Assembly (NCBI RefSeq): GCF_000381965.1
Contig: NZ_KB908464.1
Span: forward strand, 49,862-113,861
Source of the DNA: Oceanimonas smirnovii ATCC BAA-899
GTDB lineage: Bacteria > Pseudomonadota > Gammaproteobacteria > Enterobacterales > Aeromonadaceae
Reading direction: 5' to 3'
DNA length: 64,000 nt
The notes beneath the pieces are model-generated. The model was given only the letters and a program-made list of their open reading frames with translations, did not search any database and was not told where the DNA came from. Positions 1 through 8,057 of the stretch are shown one piece after another (position 1 is the first letter of the stretch; each line of letters opens with the position of its first letter). The position numbers were made by a program, and so were the translations under genes.

Positions 1-538
1 CTGAGATTGAGGAGAGTTGGTCCGGTGAAGTTGTGTCGCGCGCCCAATCAACTTCATGTGATACACCCATTACCTTTACATCGAATTTTGCGGTGGGCAC
101 CCTCTTAGAGGCCGTCGGATCATTTGCATCTGGGTGGACAGGCTCAGATTGATCTCTAGCCCGACAAGCTCTTTTCATAACACGAGCATAGCCCGACTTG
201 CCCGAACCATTTCCTCCATAAATCACAGTAATGCCAGCTTCTGAGAAAGTTAGAATGCGATCACTCGGAATCTGATTGACGTTTTGCAGGTCTCTCAAAG
301 CGACTAGAGTAACTTGCTCCCCTGGAGCAAGTTCGGCAGGAAGGTGCTCTTTAGCCAATGGAATCGGCAACAGTGCATCATCACTCTCTATACCGCAATC
401 CTTCTTAAGAAGTGCGTATAACTCGGATAGGTCGGTCTCGTTCAGTGCTGATTCCTGCTGGAAGAGGCGGCGGCACGCATCTCGTTGCCATGACTGGAGA
501 GATTCAGTCCACTTTAATATTTGATTAAGCAGTGTCAT
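1..538 (-). CDS. AAA family ATPase, N-terminal part (runs off the window)
   Basis: The frame stays open from the ATG at 538 to base 1, giving 179 visible residues. A P-loop, IYGGNGSGKSGYARV, lies at about residues 106-120 (Walker A GGNGSGKS at 108-115), so this is a nucleotide-binding ATPase. The roughly 100 residues before the P-loop form a predicted helical leader, and signature and Walker B regions would lie outside the window. GAGAGGA sits 7-8 bases upstream and supports this start over the out-of-frame ATG at 542. The gene lies just downstream of an attC-like site in cassette orientation. P-loops of this type occur in stand-alone ATPases of defence loci such as RloC-like and AAA_13 proteins. 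That role is inference; the family cannot be fixed from this fragment. Confidence 0.75.
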   Translation of the reverse strand, partial: MTLLNQILKWTESLQSWQRDACRRLFQQESALNETDLSELYALLKKDCGIESDDALLPIPLAKEHLPAELAPGEQVTLVALRDLQNVNQIPSDRILTFSEAGITVIYGGNGSGKSGYARVMKRACRARDQSEPVHPDANDPTASKRVPTAKFDVKVMGVSHEVDWARDTTSPDQLSSIS

Positions 539-590
539 CCATTTCCTCTCTTGATTTCGTTATTGGGGAGCCAAATCTGCTTCTCTTGCA

Positions 591-698
591 TAACGCCGCA
601 AGCAGCTGCGGCTTTGTAGTGGATTGTTTTGCGGTAGCGTAGCGTTAAACCGCAAAACAAGGAACGGAAAAGCCGTCAGACTGCCTTGCCTTGTTAGC
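591..698 (-). repeat. attC-like recombination site (integron cassette)
   Basis: Read on the minus strand, the site opens with a TAAC-type R'' core (698-693) and ends with a GTTATGC-type R' core (594-588). The arms inside the cores are imperfectly complementary (GCAAGGCAGTCTGACGGC against GCCGCAGCTGCTTGC). The centre is a perfect 11-bp inverted repeat, TTGTTTTGCGG / CCGCAAAACAA, around a 15-base loop. This 108-bp layout is that of long VCR-type attC sites. It directly abuts the stop codon of the 699-1499 gene, as expected for a gene cassette. Confidence 0.75.
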
Positions 699-1499
699 TT
701 ATGCCTCCTTTTCTTGCAATTCTCTAAACTTTGCAAGAGATTTGTGCCACTCAAGAGCATTATTGAAGCTATCATCTGCATCATTTTTTCCAGACGCTAT
801 ATCCTTAAGATGGATCGCCAACTTTTGCTCAATGTAATTAAATAATACAGTGGTCTGCCATTTCTCTGATTTGAAATCATCTAATTCAGTTGAAGATAAT
901 ATTGGCTTGACGGATTCCAGGACACTCTCATCTTCGTACCATGGCATGTTCATTGGGCCTTGAATTGCAGTGAGATGTGCATATTGCGCCAAACCAAGCG
1001 TAAGTTGACGATACGCCCAAAAATATTTAAAACTTAGGTCATCAAGAAAAGGGCGCACAAGGTCTGCTTCACTATGTACCTTTTCGGATAGATCTTTTAT
1101 GAAATCTTCTTTTCTTGCAAAGGCAAATTGGGGATTTTCATGAAGATGTTTCATGTTAGCGAAAGCCAACATGTCTAACCAAATTATCACCGATGGGCGC
1201 TCGTCTCTTAATCTAATCACTTCGCCCCAAAGTATTTTTATAGACGCTAAACGTTCACTATTAAATGCTTTTTTCGATTCTAAATAGGTTGAATTGGTGA
1301 TACCCAAAACGTTTATATAATTTTGATTTTCAGCTTTCAAAGCTTCAAGCTCCGAAGCATACTTACTTCGGTCTGACTCTAAGATTCGACTTGCCCAAAC
1401 TTTACCCAACCAAGAACTAAATGCAGCAAGCAGAAGTCCTGCTCCTCCGAGTGAACCCAGAATTGATAATCCAACTTGTATAATCTCTATTTTTGTCAA
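699..1499 (-). CDS. Membrane-anchored hypothetical protein in a gene cassette
   Basis: This 266-residue protein belongs to no family I recognise. Residues about 8-32 form one hydrophobic segment (GLSILGSLGGAGLLLAAFS), followed by a basic, charged, probably coiled-coil stretch to about residue 75 and then a helical, Trp- and acid-rich cytosolic domain. The N-terminal anchor followed by a helical body resembles many small membrane effectors, but no function can be assigned. The start codon is TTG, supported by AAGGA 8-12 bases upstream; no in-frame ATG lies near the N-terminus. It is bounded by attC-like sites at 591-698 and 1529-1645, so it is a single-gene integron cassette. Codon use is AT-rich, unlike the core genes to the right. 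Confidence 0.7.
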   Translation of the reverse strand: MTKIEIIQVGLSILGSLGGAGLLLAAFSSWLGKVWASRILESDRSKYASELEALKAENQNYINVLGITNSTYLESKKAFNSERLASIKILWGEVIRLRDERPSVIIWLDMLAFANMKHLHENPQFAFARKEDFIKDLSEKVHSEADLVRPFLDDLSFKYFWAYRQLTLGLAQYAHLTAIQGPMNMPWYEDESVLESVKPILSSTELDDFKSEKWQTTVLFNYIEQKLAIHLKDIASGKNDADDSFNNALEWHKSLAKFRELQEKEA

Positions 1500-1528
1500 A
1501 ATTAGTCCTTATAGTTAACGGTGGAGAG

Positions 1529-1645
1529 CTAACGCTCAAATAACCGGCAGCAAACCGGAGTAGATTTTGGGGCTACAGTGACGCGAAGCGGCAAGCCCCA
1601 AAAATCCGCGCAGCGTTTGATGTCCGAGTTAATTTTTTTGTTAGG
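1529..1645 (-). repeat. attC-like recombination site (integron cassette)
   Basis: On the minus strand the site starts with CCTAAC (1645-1640) and ends with GCGTTAG (1535-1529), which are good R'' and R' cores. The outer arms pair imperfectly, and the centre forms a long hairpin, GATTTTTGGGGCT / AGCCCCAAAATC, around a loop that includes GCCGCTTCGCGTCAC. Length is about 117 bp, again VCR-like. It lies just 3' of the nucleotidyltransferase gene and just 5' of the TTG-started gene, as in a cassette junction. Confidence 0.78.
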
Positions 1646-1658
1646 TATTTGTGCCTCG

Positions 1659-1940
1659 TTAGCCAACGATTAACACCAACCGATCATGCTCTTTAAGTGG
1701 AGAAGACTTGTGCTCGCGCTCTGTAAGAACTGTCAAATCGAATTCAATTGACAGCTTTAAACCCAACTCTAAGAACTCTTTAGACAAATCCGAATGGAGT
1801 TTACCTAAGTTTGATGCGTCATTCTTCACTACGAGTAACAAGTCACAATCATTAGCGTGACCACTTCGAAAAAATGAGCCAAAACCATAAACGCTAAGCA
1901 GATTGCTGTTTTTTGTATGGATAGATTGGATTTCCTTCAT
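1659..1940 (-). CDS. Minimal nucleotidyltransferase-domain protein (MNT type)
   Basis: The roughly 93-residue protein contains the polymerase-beta-like nucleotidyltransferase signature: YGFGSFFRSG at about residues 18-27, then DCD at 31-33 (two catalytic aspartates) and a third candidate acid in IEFDLTV near residue 70. Its length fits stand-alone MNT proteins, which occur as antitoxins that nucleotidylylate a HEPN toxin and in other defence modules. No HEPN partner with an RX4-6H motif is visible beside it. Start choice is uncertain: ATG at 1943 or 1940 both lie inside the upstream gene, and a longer in-frame start at 1970 exists. It is the last gene of a three-gene overlapping cassette and its stop lies close to the attC-like site. 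Confidence 0.65.
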   Translation of the reverse strand: MKEIQSIHTKNSNLLSVYGFGSFFRSGHANDCDLLLVVKNDASNLGKLHSDLSKEFLELGLKLSIEFDLTVLTEREHKSSPLKEHDRLVLIVG

Positions 1941-2310
1941 CATCTTTTTGGTGATACAACCAAAACTCATTTTTCCACAAAGCTCCTGTTAGCTCACTTG
2001 CATTGAAGAGGCCAATACTGTTGGATAGACAAAGTTGTTTTGCCTCTCTCGTATATCCATTCCACTTGCCACCCACAGATATAAAATTGACCTCTGGAAA
2101 TTCGCTCAAAACTCGGTGAACCATGGCTTCCCCTAGCGTATATTCGTCAAGGCATATTAATGTAATTGAACTGCCATCTTTTCTATCGAATTCCATAATT
2201 ATATCGTCATGACGTGAATAACGAATGACATTACCATGAGATTTTATAGCCGATTCTAGCCACGCAATTCGACTGTAAGTCACACCCCATGAGTTTGAAC
2301 CATTAGACAT
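1894..2310 (-). CDS. Hypothetical protein, middle gene of the HNH/MNT cassette
   Basis: A 138-residue soluble protein of unrecognised family. It starts at ATG 2310, sharing a base with the TAA stop of the upstream HNH gene (TAATG), so the two are translationally coupled; its 3' end overlaps the nucleotidyltransferase gene by about 47 bases. The segment NFISVGGKWNGYTREAKQLC followed by IGLFNASELTGAL has the rhythm of the C-terminal part of Mrr-like restriction-endonuclease folds (FTxEAxxxA then a hydrophobic strand and ELxxLL), preceded by alternating beta strands. I see no convincing D-ExK triad, so a catalytic role is not supported. It could be a nuclease-fold accessory subunit. Confidence 0.6.
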   Translation of the reverse strand: MSNGSNSWGVTYSRIAWLESAIKSHGNVIRYSRHDDIIMEFDRKDGSSITLICLDEYTLGEAMVHRVLSEFPEVNFISVGGKWNGYTREAKQLCLSNSIGLFNASELTGALWKNEFWLYHQKDDEGNPIYPYKKQQSA

Positions 2311-2978
2311 TATGAGAACACCTCTGAAAACTCTGTAGGAAATAGCTGATAGGAATCCAACCTTTGATATACGTGCTTTTCATATGACTCTACGTGCGCG
2401 CGAAACTTTTCGATAGCATTAATAGTAGGCATATCCTCGATAAGAACTTCGTTTGCGTCGATAAGGTTTAATATTTTTCTATTGTTAGGCAATATTTTGT
2501 CGATTCTTCGCAACTCCCATACCAAGTATGCATTAGAACTTGGGTCTGATTGAGCGGCTTCGCTCATTGGACCTAGTGCATCAAATGTAGCTTTATTATT
2601 AGCAAGTAGCCGAGCAACTGCGATGTGTAGCTTAGTAAAGCTATCAAATCTTGGTGCCTTTCCAGCACTATTTATTTCTGCTTCATGGTTTCGCTTCCAT
2701 TCATGGAGCATTTCAATTGTATATGTTCCCTTTGGGGCTTTATCTATGTGGGTATGGTGAGTTGGGCAGAGCAAAATCAAATTGTCGTATGTATCAGCTC
2801 CACCCTCGGGAGTACCTCTAGCAGCAGTAGGTTTGCTACCAATAACGTGAGCCATTTCTCCTACTACGTAGTTACCCGATGCCACTAGAGCAGTTAAATC
2901 TTCATCACAACCTGGTTTCGAGCATCTTCCTCCCGCTCTCCCCCAAAGAATTTTTGTATCGACTGTTCCAATTGCCAT
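2310..2978 (-). CDS. HNH endonuclease family protein
   Basis: The 222-residue protein has an N-terminal HNH/zinc module. It shows CSKPGC (C19, C24), the AHVIG strand (His44), DN at 65-66, and LLCPTHHTHID at 69-79 carrying the second cysteine and the metal-binding histidines. The C-terminal 120 residues are helical and unrecognised, perhaps a partner-binding or specificity domain. GGAG lies about 11 bases before the ATG at 2978. It is the first gene of a three-gene overlapping unit with a 138-aa unknown and an MNT nucleotidyltransferase, all within one cassette-like unit bounded by 1529-1645 and the core site near 3009. HNH proteins of this layout are common in restriction and anti-phage loci; that role here is inference. 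Confidence 0.8.
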   Translation of the reverse strand: MAIGTVDTKILWGRAGGRCSKPGCDEDLTALVASGNYVVGEMAHVIGSKPTAARGTPEGGADTYDNLILLCPTHHTHIDKAPKGTYTIEMLHEWKRNHEAEINSAGKAPRFDSFTKLHIAVARLLANNKATFDALGPMSEAAQSDPSSNAYLVWELRRIDKILPNNRKILNLIDANEVLIEDMPTINAIEKFRAHVESYEKHVYQRLDSYQLFPTEFSEVFS

Positions 2979-3008
2979 TTAAATTATTCTCCGAGTCGCA
3001 ATGAAAAT

Positions 3009-3015
3009 ACCTAAC
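3009..3015 (-). other. Candidate integron core site (attI or degenerate attC end)
   Basis: The minus strand reads GTTAGGT, an exact match to the GTTRRRY core, 30 bp upstream of the HNH gene. A 14-bp palindrome (3025-3038) and a small AAGCTTT/AAAGCTT hairpin (3074-3096) lie beyond it, with a TAAC at 3146-3143 that could be the paired core. Arm complementarity is weak, so this may be attI, a decayed attC, or chance. Confidence 0.4.
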
Positions 3016-3282
3016 ATTATAATAATGAGCATGCTCATATTTCTTCCGACACGCCCGTTCAGCTTTCACTTATAAGCTTTTGATAATATAAAGCTTTTCG
3101 CACATCAACCCTATCCAGCCGTGAGCAAAAACACGCATGCTCGTTATCAACATTTGCTTGCGCATTATCCACATTCCCCCGCCGTAACCTGCTCAGATCA
3201 CAGGAGTGTTTTAGCCTTCTTTGTTGTACACGAGCATGGCCAAAGTAATAGTGAGCACGGTGCCGACAAGCCTGCAAATACA

Positions 3283-3298
3283 CTGTATAAATCAGCAG
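3283..3298. promoter_or_regulatory. LexA (SOS) box-like sequence without an obvious gene
   Basis: CTGTATAAATCAGCAG fits the CTG-N10-CAG SOS-box rule with the typical AT-rich spacer. No convincing gene starts downstream on either strand. LexA boxes are typical of integron integrase promoters, so this could be the relic of a lost intI promoter; chance is also possible. Confidence 0.4.
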
Positions 3299-3553
3299 GT
3301 TTTTAATTTTTCCACGCTACCGCCCGGGTCTTGCGGGCGACCGGGCCTCTGGGTGTGGGTGCAATATGAGCCGTTATTGTGCCTGTTGGGATGCAGAATT
3401 CAAATGGAACTTTTGCATAATGAGGAGCCAGCGTTGCTTTTTGGGCAGAATTGTTGGAACTCGTCCCAACCTTGCAGCACTGAAAGAACAGCTACAGGTG
3501 TGCATAATTTGGCGGAGTTCAGGTGAATAAAGGGGTGGTTTGTGAGGTGGGTT

Positions 3554-3571
3554 GCCCGACTGAAGTCGGGC
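3554..3571. repeat. Palindromic REP-like hairpin
   Basis: GCCCGACTGAAGTCGGGC is an 8-bp inverted repeat around a 2-base loop, followed by CTACAGG. It has no T-run and resembles dispersed extragenic palindromes rather than a terminator. Confidence 0.5.
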
Positions 3572-3612
3572 CTACAGGTGCAAAATGCGGGTACGCAGTT
3601 GACGGAGTAGTT

Positions 3613-3640
3613 GCCGCGCGTAAAGCGCGGCCTTTATTTT
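3613..3640. terminator. Hairpin at the end of mukB
   Basis: GCCGCGC-gtaaa-GCGCGGC is followed on the plus strand by CTTTATTTT; on the minus strand it is preceded by AAAATAAAG. It lies immediately beyond the mukB stop, so it may end mukB transcription or insulate mukB from rightward transcription. The T-tract is better for rightward transcripts. Confidence 0.5.
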
Positions 3641-3641
3641 G

Positions 3642-6600
3642 TTACGCCGCCTCCCCTGCAAAGCCGCGCAGGCCCACTACGTGCACATGTTCCTGGTTGC
3701 CGTGCACCTTGCGGATGAGCTTGTAGGTGGTGCCTTTTTCCGGGCTGATGTTCTCCGGGGCGGCAATCAGCAGCTGCATGTCCTGGCGCTCGCACAGCTC
3801 GAACAAAGTGGCGATGGAGCGGGCGTCAAGCCGCGCGGCTTCGTCCAGGAACAGCAACCGGCAGGGCAGCACGTCGCGGCCGCGCAGGTGGCGAGCTTCC
3901 TCTTCCCAGCTTTGCAGCACCATCAGCAGAATGGCCTGGCCGGTACCAATGGCCTCACCGGTAGAGAGCGCGCCGCTTTCGGCACGCAGCCAGCCGTCAG
4001 CGCCGCGCTGCACTTCAATGTCCAGCTCCAGGTAGTTGCGATAATCCAGCAAGGCCTGGCCCAGCACCTGCGGGCTGCGATCGCCCCGCTCCAGCTCGGG
4101 GTTCAGGCGCTGATACAGCTTGCCCATGGCCTCGGAGAAACTGAGCTCCTTGCTGCTGAACAAGTCCTGATGGCGGCCTTCGGGGTCGCTCAGGGCATCC
4201 AGCAGACGCTGATAGGTGTCACGAATGTTCACGTTCAGGCGCACGCCGGCCACCAGACCAAAGCGAATGTTCTGCAGGCCCTGGTTAAGCTGGCGAATGC
4301 GGGTCTGCTCCCGGCGAATAATGGTGTTGATCTTGGCCGCCACTTCCACGGAAGACAGCGACAGCTGGCCTTCACGCAGGGTGAGCTCGTCGGCCAGGCG
4401 CGCCAGCTCCACTTCCATTTCTTCCAGTGCTTCCACCGGATCGTCGGCACGAATAATGTCGTGGCGAATGCGCGCCTTGAGATGGCGGAACACCAGAATG
4501 TAGAACTGCACCTTTTGCAGGGTGTTGCGGTTGCCCTCGGAAAGGCGCAGGGCATCGCGCAGCTCTTCGTCGTGCTCCACCGCCACCCGCAGGGTGCCCA
4601 GCGCTTTGTCGGACATGGAGCGCAGCTCGTCGGCATCGAGATAGGCCAGCTCCGGCCGCTTGAGCCGGCGCTCCACATCGTGATCCCGCGCCAGCCGCTC
4701 TACCCTGGACCAGTTGGCCTTGTGGGCCACCAGCGCCTTGCGGGCGGCAAAGTAGCCCTGGCCGTCTTTCGACAGGCGCTGACTGAGGGAGTCAATTTCC
4801 CGCTTGGTGACCTGGCGCTGAGCCTCAGTCTGGCTGCGCTTGTTGCGGGTCTGCACCAGCTCGTTTTCCAGCTCGCGCTTGGCGTCCCGGGCTTTTTGCT
4901 CCATGTCGTCGGCAAGCACAATACCCAGTGCCGCCAGCTCTTCACGGAACTCGCCCAGCGTGCGGCTGCGGGCATCGCGTCCGGTCACCAGGGCGGTGCG
5001 CGCCTGCAGGGCGTCACTTACCCGGCCGGACAGCTGCTCGGCACGCAGGCCGGCCTTGCGGCGGGCTTCCTCGGCCTGGGCCAGCTTGGCCTTGAGGCTG
5101 TCGTTCATGGCGGAGCTTTGGCTCAGCAGCTGCTCGGCATCGGCATAAGCCAGGTGCGGCAGTCGCGCCACCAGCTGGTTCAGGGCATAGGTGCGGGCAC
5201 GGGCCTCGGTCAACTCGCTTTCCGCCTGCTCGGTGGCGGCCTTCAAAGCATCAAAGCCGGCCGGGTCCTGTCGCAGCACCTGCACCTGCTCGGCCAGCCG
5301 GCCCAGGCGCTGGCCGTGGGCGGCCATAACGTTGCGGGCATCATTCAGTTTATCGGCCTCGGCCCTGGCGGCTTGCAACCGCTCGGCCACACCGTCGTCG
5401 GCCAGAAGGGATGCCAACGGCAGCAGCTTGTGCAGCAGGCCCTGCTGCTCGCGCAGGCTCTCTACCTTGCTGGCCCACTGAGTGCGCTGCTCGGCAAGCA
5501 GCATACGCTCCTGCTCCAGTTCGTTTTGCTGTTCGGCCAGCTCCGCCAGCAGTTCTTCCGGGCTGGGGGCAAAGGCCTGTTGCAGGCCGTCACTGACAAA
5601 CTCGCTCAGCTGGTGGTACAGCCGGCTGTGTTTTTGCTGGGCAAAGGCGGCCTCGGCATAGCGGGCGCTTTCAGTCTCAAGCTCCTCGCGCAGTTTTTCC
5701 ACCTGGGCTTCCCGGGCGGCACGGCCAAACAGCGGCACGGCGGGAAAACGGGAATAGCGCAGCTGGCGCTCGCCGTTTTGCACATACACGGCCCCTTCCA
5801 GCTCGGTGGCCTGCAGCAGGTCTTCGTCAAAGGCGTCAGGGTTGCCCTGAATCAGGTACACATCGGGCGGGCAGCTTTCCAGCGCCTGCAGTTTTTCCAG
5901 TGCGGCTTGTGGATCCGCCACCACAATGGCGTTGCGGGCCGGGCCGTACAGCGCCTCGTAGTAAGGGGCGTCTTCTACCGCAATGTCGTCGTACACCTCG
6001 CACAGCAAAGTGCCGCCCAGGTGCTCGCACAGCGACACCAGCTCGGGCGAGGCATCGCTGCCGCCGCTCAGCACGCGAATATGCTGCTCCAGGCGCTGCT
6101 TGGCGGCCAACGCATTTTGCTTGGTCTGCTCGGCCTGGTGCTCGTCGCGCAGGGCCTGCTGCATGGCGGCGGTAATTTCGCTGCTGTCGGTGAGCGGCTT
6201 GTCTGCCAGCTCACGCAGCCGCTCCAGCGCCTGCTGGGCCTTGTGCCAGGCCGGTGCCTGAGCCTTCAATTCCTTGATGCGCGGGGCCAGCTGCCCTTCG
6301 GCGGACTGCAGCTGACGCTGAGCCTCGGTGCACTCGGCCAGCTGCTCTTCGGCTTCGGCCTTTTGCTCGTCGAGCTCGGCCAGTTGCAGCTCAAGCTCCT
6401 CTTCGCTTTGTACTCGGCGGTTGTGACGAGCAAGCTCGGTTTGCAGCTCGCGCACCTTTTGCAGCCGGGCCTCGGCCTGCTCGGCGTCTTTCAGGGTGCG
6501 GCGAATGCTCTCTTCCCGGCTCAGCAGGCTCTGGTGCTCACGGCCCTGCTCAATCAATTGCGTGGCGCGGCCAAAGGCGGCAGCGCGGTCCACCGGGCCG

Positions 6601-8057
6601 GCCACGGCTTCCAGCAATGCCAGCGCCTGGTCATACTGAGCGCGGGCGGCCTCGGCCAGACTGAGCTGCTGGCGTTGCTCCAGCACGGTTTGGGTGAGTT
6701 GCTGCTCTTTGGCCTGATGGCGCTGCTCTTCTTCCTTGGCCTGCTCGGGCTCAAGTGCCGGCAGCTCGCAACGGGCGCGCACGTTTTCCAGCGCCTGACG
6801 GGCCTGGCGATACTGAATGGCGCGGGTCTGCTGGGTGTCGAGCGCTTGCTGATAGTCGGCCAGCTGGCTCTTCAGGCTGTCTACCTCGGCGTCGGCCTCG
6901 GTGCGGGCGTCTTGTGCTTCCTGATGTTCGTCCTGCAGCTCGGCCAGCATGTCTTCCTGAATGGCGAGCTTTTCTTCCAGCTCGTCCAGCTCCAGCTGGT
7001 AAGCCTGAATTTTCTCATTGAGCTTGACCCCGCTCATCACCTTGGCGAGATGCTCGGAGGCAATATCCAGCTCGTCGGTCAGCATGCGCTCCTTGGCCTG
7101 CAGATGCTCATATTCATCGGCCAGATAAATCAGCCGGGCCTTTTCTTCGGCCAGAATGCGGCGCTCTTCCGCCAGGGCCTTGCGGGCCGAGAGGGCGAGA
7201 TCCGACAGCCGCTGCTTTTCGGCGCTGTTGCGCACATAGTCGGCGGCAGCGTAATGGGTGGTTTCGGTGATCAGCTGGCGGAACAGATCCCGCTGGCGCT
7301 GGGTTTCGCGAATGGATTCCAGGGTGCGGCGGTTTTCAAAGATCGCCGCTTCCATGTCGGTAAAAGCCTTGCGAATGCCGGCGTTCTCCGGCAGCAGGTA
7401 GTCTTTCAGGCTGCGGCTGATGGTGCTGGAAATACCACCGTAGAGCGAGGCTTCAATCAGACGATAGAACTTCACCCGATCCCGCTGATCTTTCAGCTTG
7501 CGCGGGGTCACGCCCATGTCGAACAGAAAATTGTGATACTCGCTCACCGTATTGAAACGGGTAAAGCGCAGGCCGGCCTCGGTGGCAGCAGCTTTCAGCT
7601 CATTCAGGGAACGCACCTGGCCGCGGCCGTCGTCCAGGCGGCTTAACAGCAGCTCGGTGGGGGCCGCGCCCTCATTCACATCCTGCAAGGCAAAGGGCAC
7701 CAGGTTCACCTTGTTGTCGCGGTTGGCCACCTGCTCCAGGTGCACGCCAAACCACACCCGCTCCTGCTGTGACGTGGTCACCTCAATCAGCGAGTAGCAA
7801 TGGCCCCGCTGCAGCTTGCCATACAGGCCCTTGTCGCGGCTGCCAGACTGGCTGCCCGCTTCCGTGGTATTGCGAAAGTGCAGCAGGCTGAGATCGGGAA
7901 TAAGTGCCGCAATAAAGGCCGCCATGGTGGTGGACTTGCCGGCACCGTTGCCGCCGGACAGGGTGGTCACCAGCTGGTCCAGATCAAAGGTGCGGGCGAA
8001 AAAGCCGTTCCAGTTGACCATGGTCAGGGATTGAAACTTGCCTCGGGTCACACTCAC
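3642..8057 (-). CDS. mukB: Chromosome partition protein MukB (SMC-like condensin)
   Basis: A 1471-residue SMC-family ATPase, close to the 1486 of E. coli MukB. The head has a Walker A GGNGAGKS at 35-42. The C-terminal head part has the LSTGEAIGTG signature and a Walker B strand RLLFLDEAARLD. Between them are two very long coiled coils (Glu/Gln/Leu/Ala-rich, with EEEQRHQAKEQQL-type heptads) around a hinge at mid-length. MukB homodimerises and, with MukF kleisin and MukE, organises and segregates the chromosome and binds topoisomerase IV. The ATG at 8057 overlaps the mukE stop by 4 bases, and the gene is last of cmoM-mukF-mukE-mukB, the enteric order. The antisense strand is open for about 4 kb, a codon-bias artefact. 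Confidence 0.98.
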   Translation of the reverse strand: MSVTRGKFQSLTMVNWNGFFARTFDLDQLVTTLSGGNGAGKSTTMAAFIAALIPDLSLLHFRNTTEAGSQSGSRDKGLYGKLQRGHCYSLIEVTTSQQERVWFGVHLEQVANRDNKVNLVPFALQDVNEGAAPTELLLSRLDDGRGQVRSLNELKAAATEAGLRFTRFNTVSEYHNFLFDMGVTPRKLKDQRDRVKFYRLIEASLYGGISSTISRSLKDYLLPENAGIRKAFTDMEAAIFENRRTLESIRETQRQRDLFRQLITETTHYAAADYVRNSAEKQRLSDLALSARKALAEERRILAEEKARLIYLADEYEHLQAKERMLTDELDIASEHLAKVMSGVKLNEKIQAYQLELDELEEKLAIQEDMLAELQDEHQEAQDARTEADAEVDSLKSQLADYQQALDTQQTRAIQYRQARQALENVRARCELPALEPEQAKEEEQRHQAKEQQLTQTVLEQRQQLSLAEAARAQYDQALALLEAVAGPVDRAAAFGRATQLIEQGREHQSLLSREESIRRTLKDAEQAEARLQKVRELQTELARHNRRVQSEEELELQLAELDEQKAEAEEQLAECTEAQRQLQSAEGQLAPRIKELKAQAPAWHKAQQALERLRELADKPLTDSSEITAAMQQALRDEHQAEQTKQNALAAKQRLEQHIRVLSGGSDASPELVSLCEHLGGTLLCEVYDDIAVEDAPYYEALYGPARNAIVVADPQAALEKLQALESCPPDVYLIQGNPDAFDEDLLQATELEGAVYVQNGERQLRYSRFPAVPLFGRAAREAQVEKLREELETESARYAEAAFAQQKHSRLYHQLSEFVSDGLQQAFAPSPEELLAELAEQQNELEQERMLLAEQRTQWASKVESLREQQGLLHKLLPLASLLADDGVAERLQAARAEADKLNDARNVMAAHGQRLGRLAEQVQVLRQDPAGFDALKAATEQAESELTEARARTYALNQLVARLPHLAYADAEQLLSQSSAMNDSLKAKLAQAEEARRKAGLRAEQLSGRVSDALQARTALVTGRDARSRTLGEFREELAALGIVLADDMEQKARDAKRELENELVQTRNKRSQTEAQRQVTKREIDSLSQRLSKDGQGYFAARKALVAHKANWSRVERLARDHDVERRLKRPELAYLDADELRSMSDKALGTLRVAVEHDEELRDALRLSEGNRNTLQKVQFYILVFRHLKARIRHDIIRADDPVEALEEMEVELARLADELTLREGQLSLSSVEVAAKINTIIRREQTRIRQLNQGLQNIRFGLVAGVRLNVNIRDTYQRLLDALSDPEGRHQDLFSSKELSFSEAMGKLYQRLNPELERGDRSPQVLGQALLDYRNYLELDIEVQRGADGWLRAESGALSTGEAIGTGQAILLMVLQSWEEEARHLRGRDVLPCRLLFLDEAARLDARSIATLFELCERQDMQLLIAAPENISPEKGTTYKLIRKVHGNQEHVHVVGLRGFAGEAA

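Larger units (their letters stand above)
3016..3641. other. Non-coding stretch between cassette array and mukB
   Basis: About 625 bases hold no gene I can support. The AT-rich left half borders the cassette array and includes a LexA-box-like sequence; the right half is GC-rich and holds two hairpins next to mukB. I searched all frames for integrase-like motifs (RHxxR, HxLRHxxAT) where intI would be expected and saw none. Confidence 0.6.

Noticed and set aside
3059..3528. Small frames in the gap before mukB, including a minus-strand GTG frame (3059-3283) and a plus-strand ATG frame (3367-3528)
   Set aside because: No ribosome-binding sites and no protein-like patterns; neither resembles an integrase fragment.
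3639..7646. A 1335-codon open frame on the plus strand opposite mukB
   Set aside because: Its product is Leu/Gln/Ala-rich low-complexity sequence mirrored from mukB codons; it has no domain and no ribosome-binding site, while the opposite strand is unmistakably MukB.
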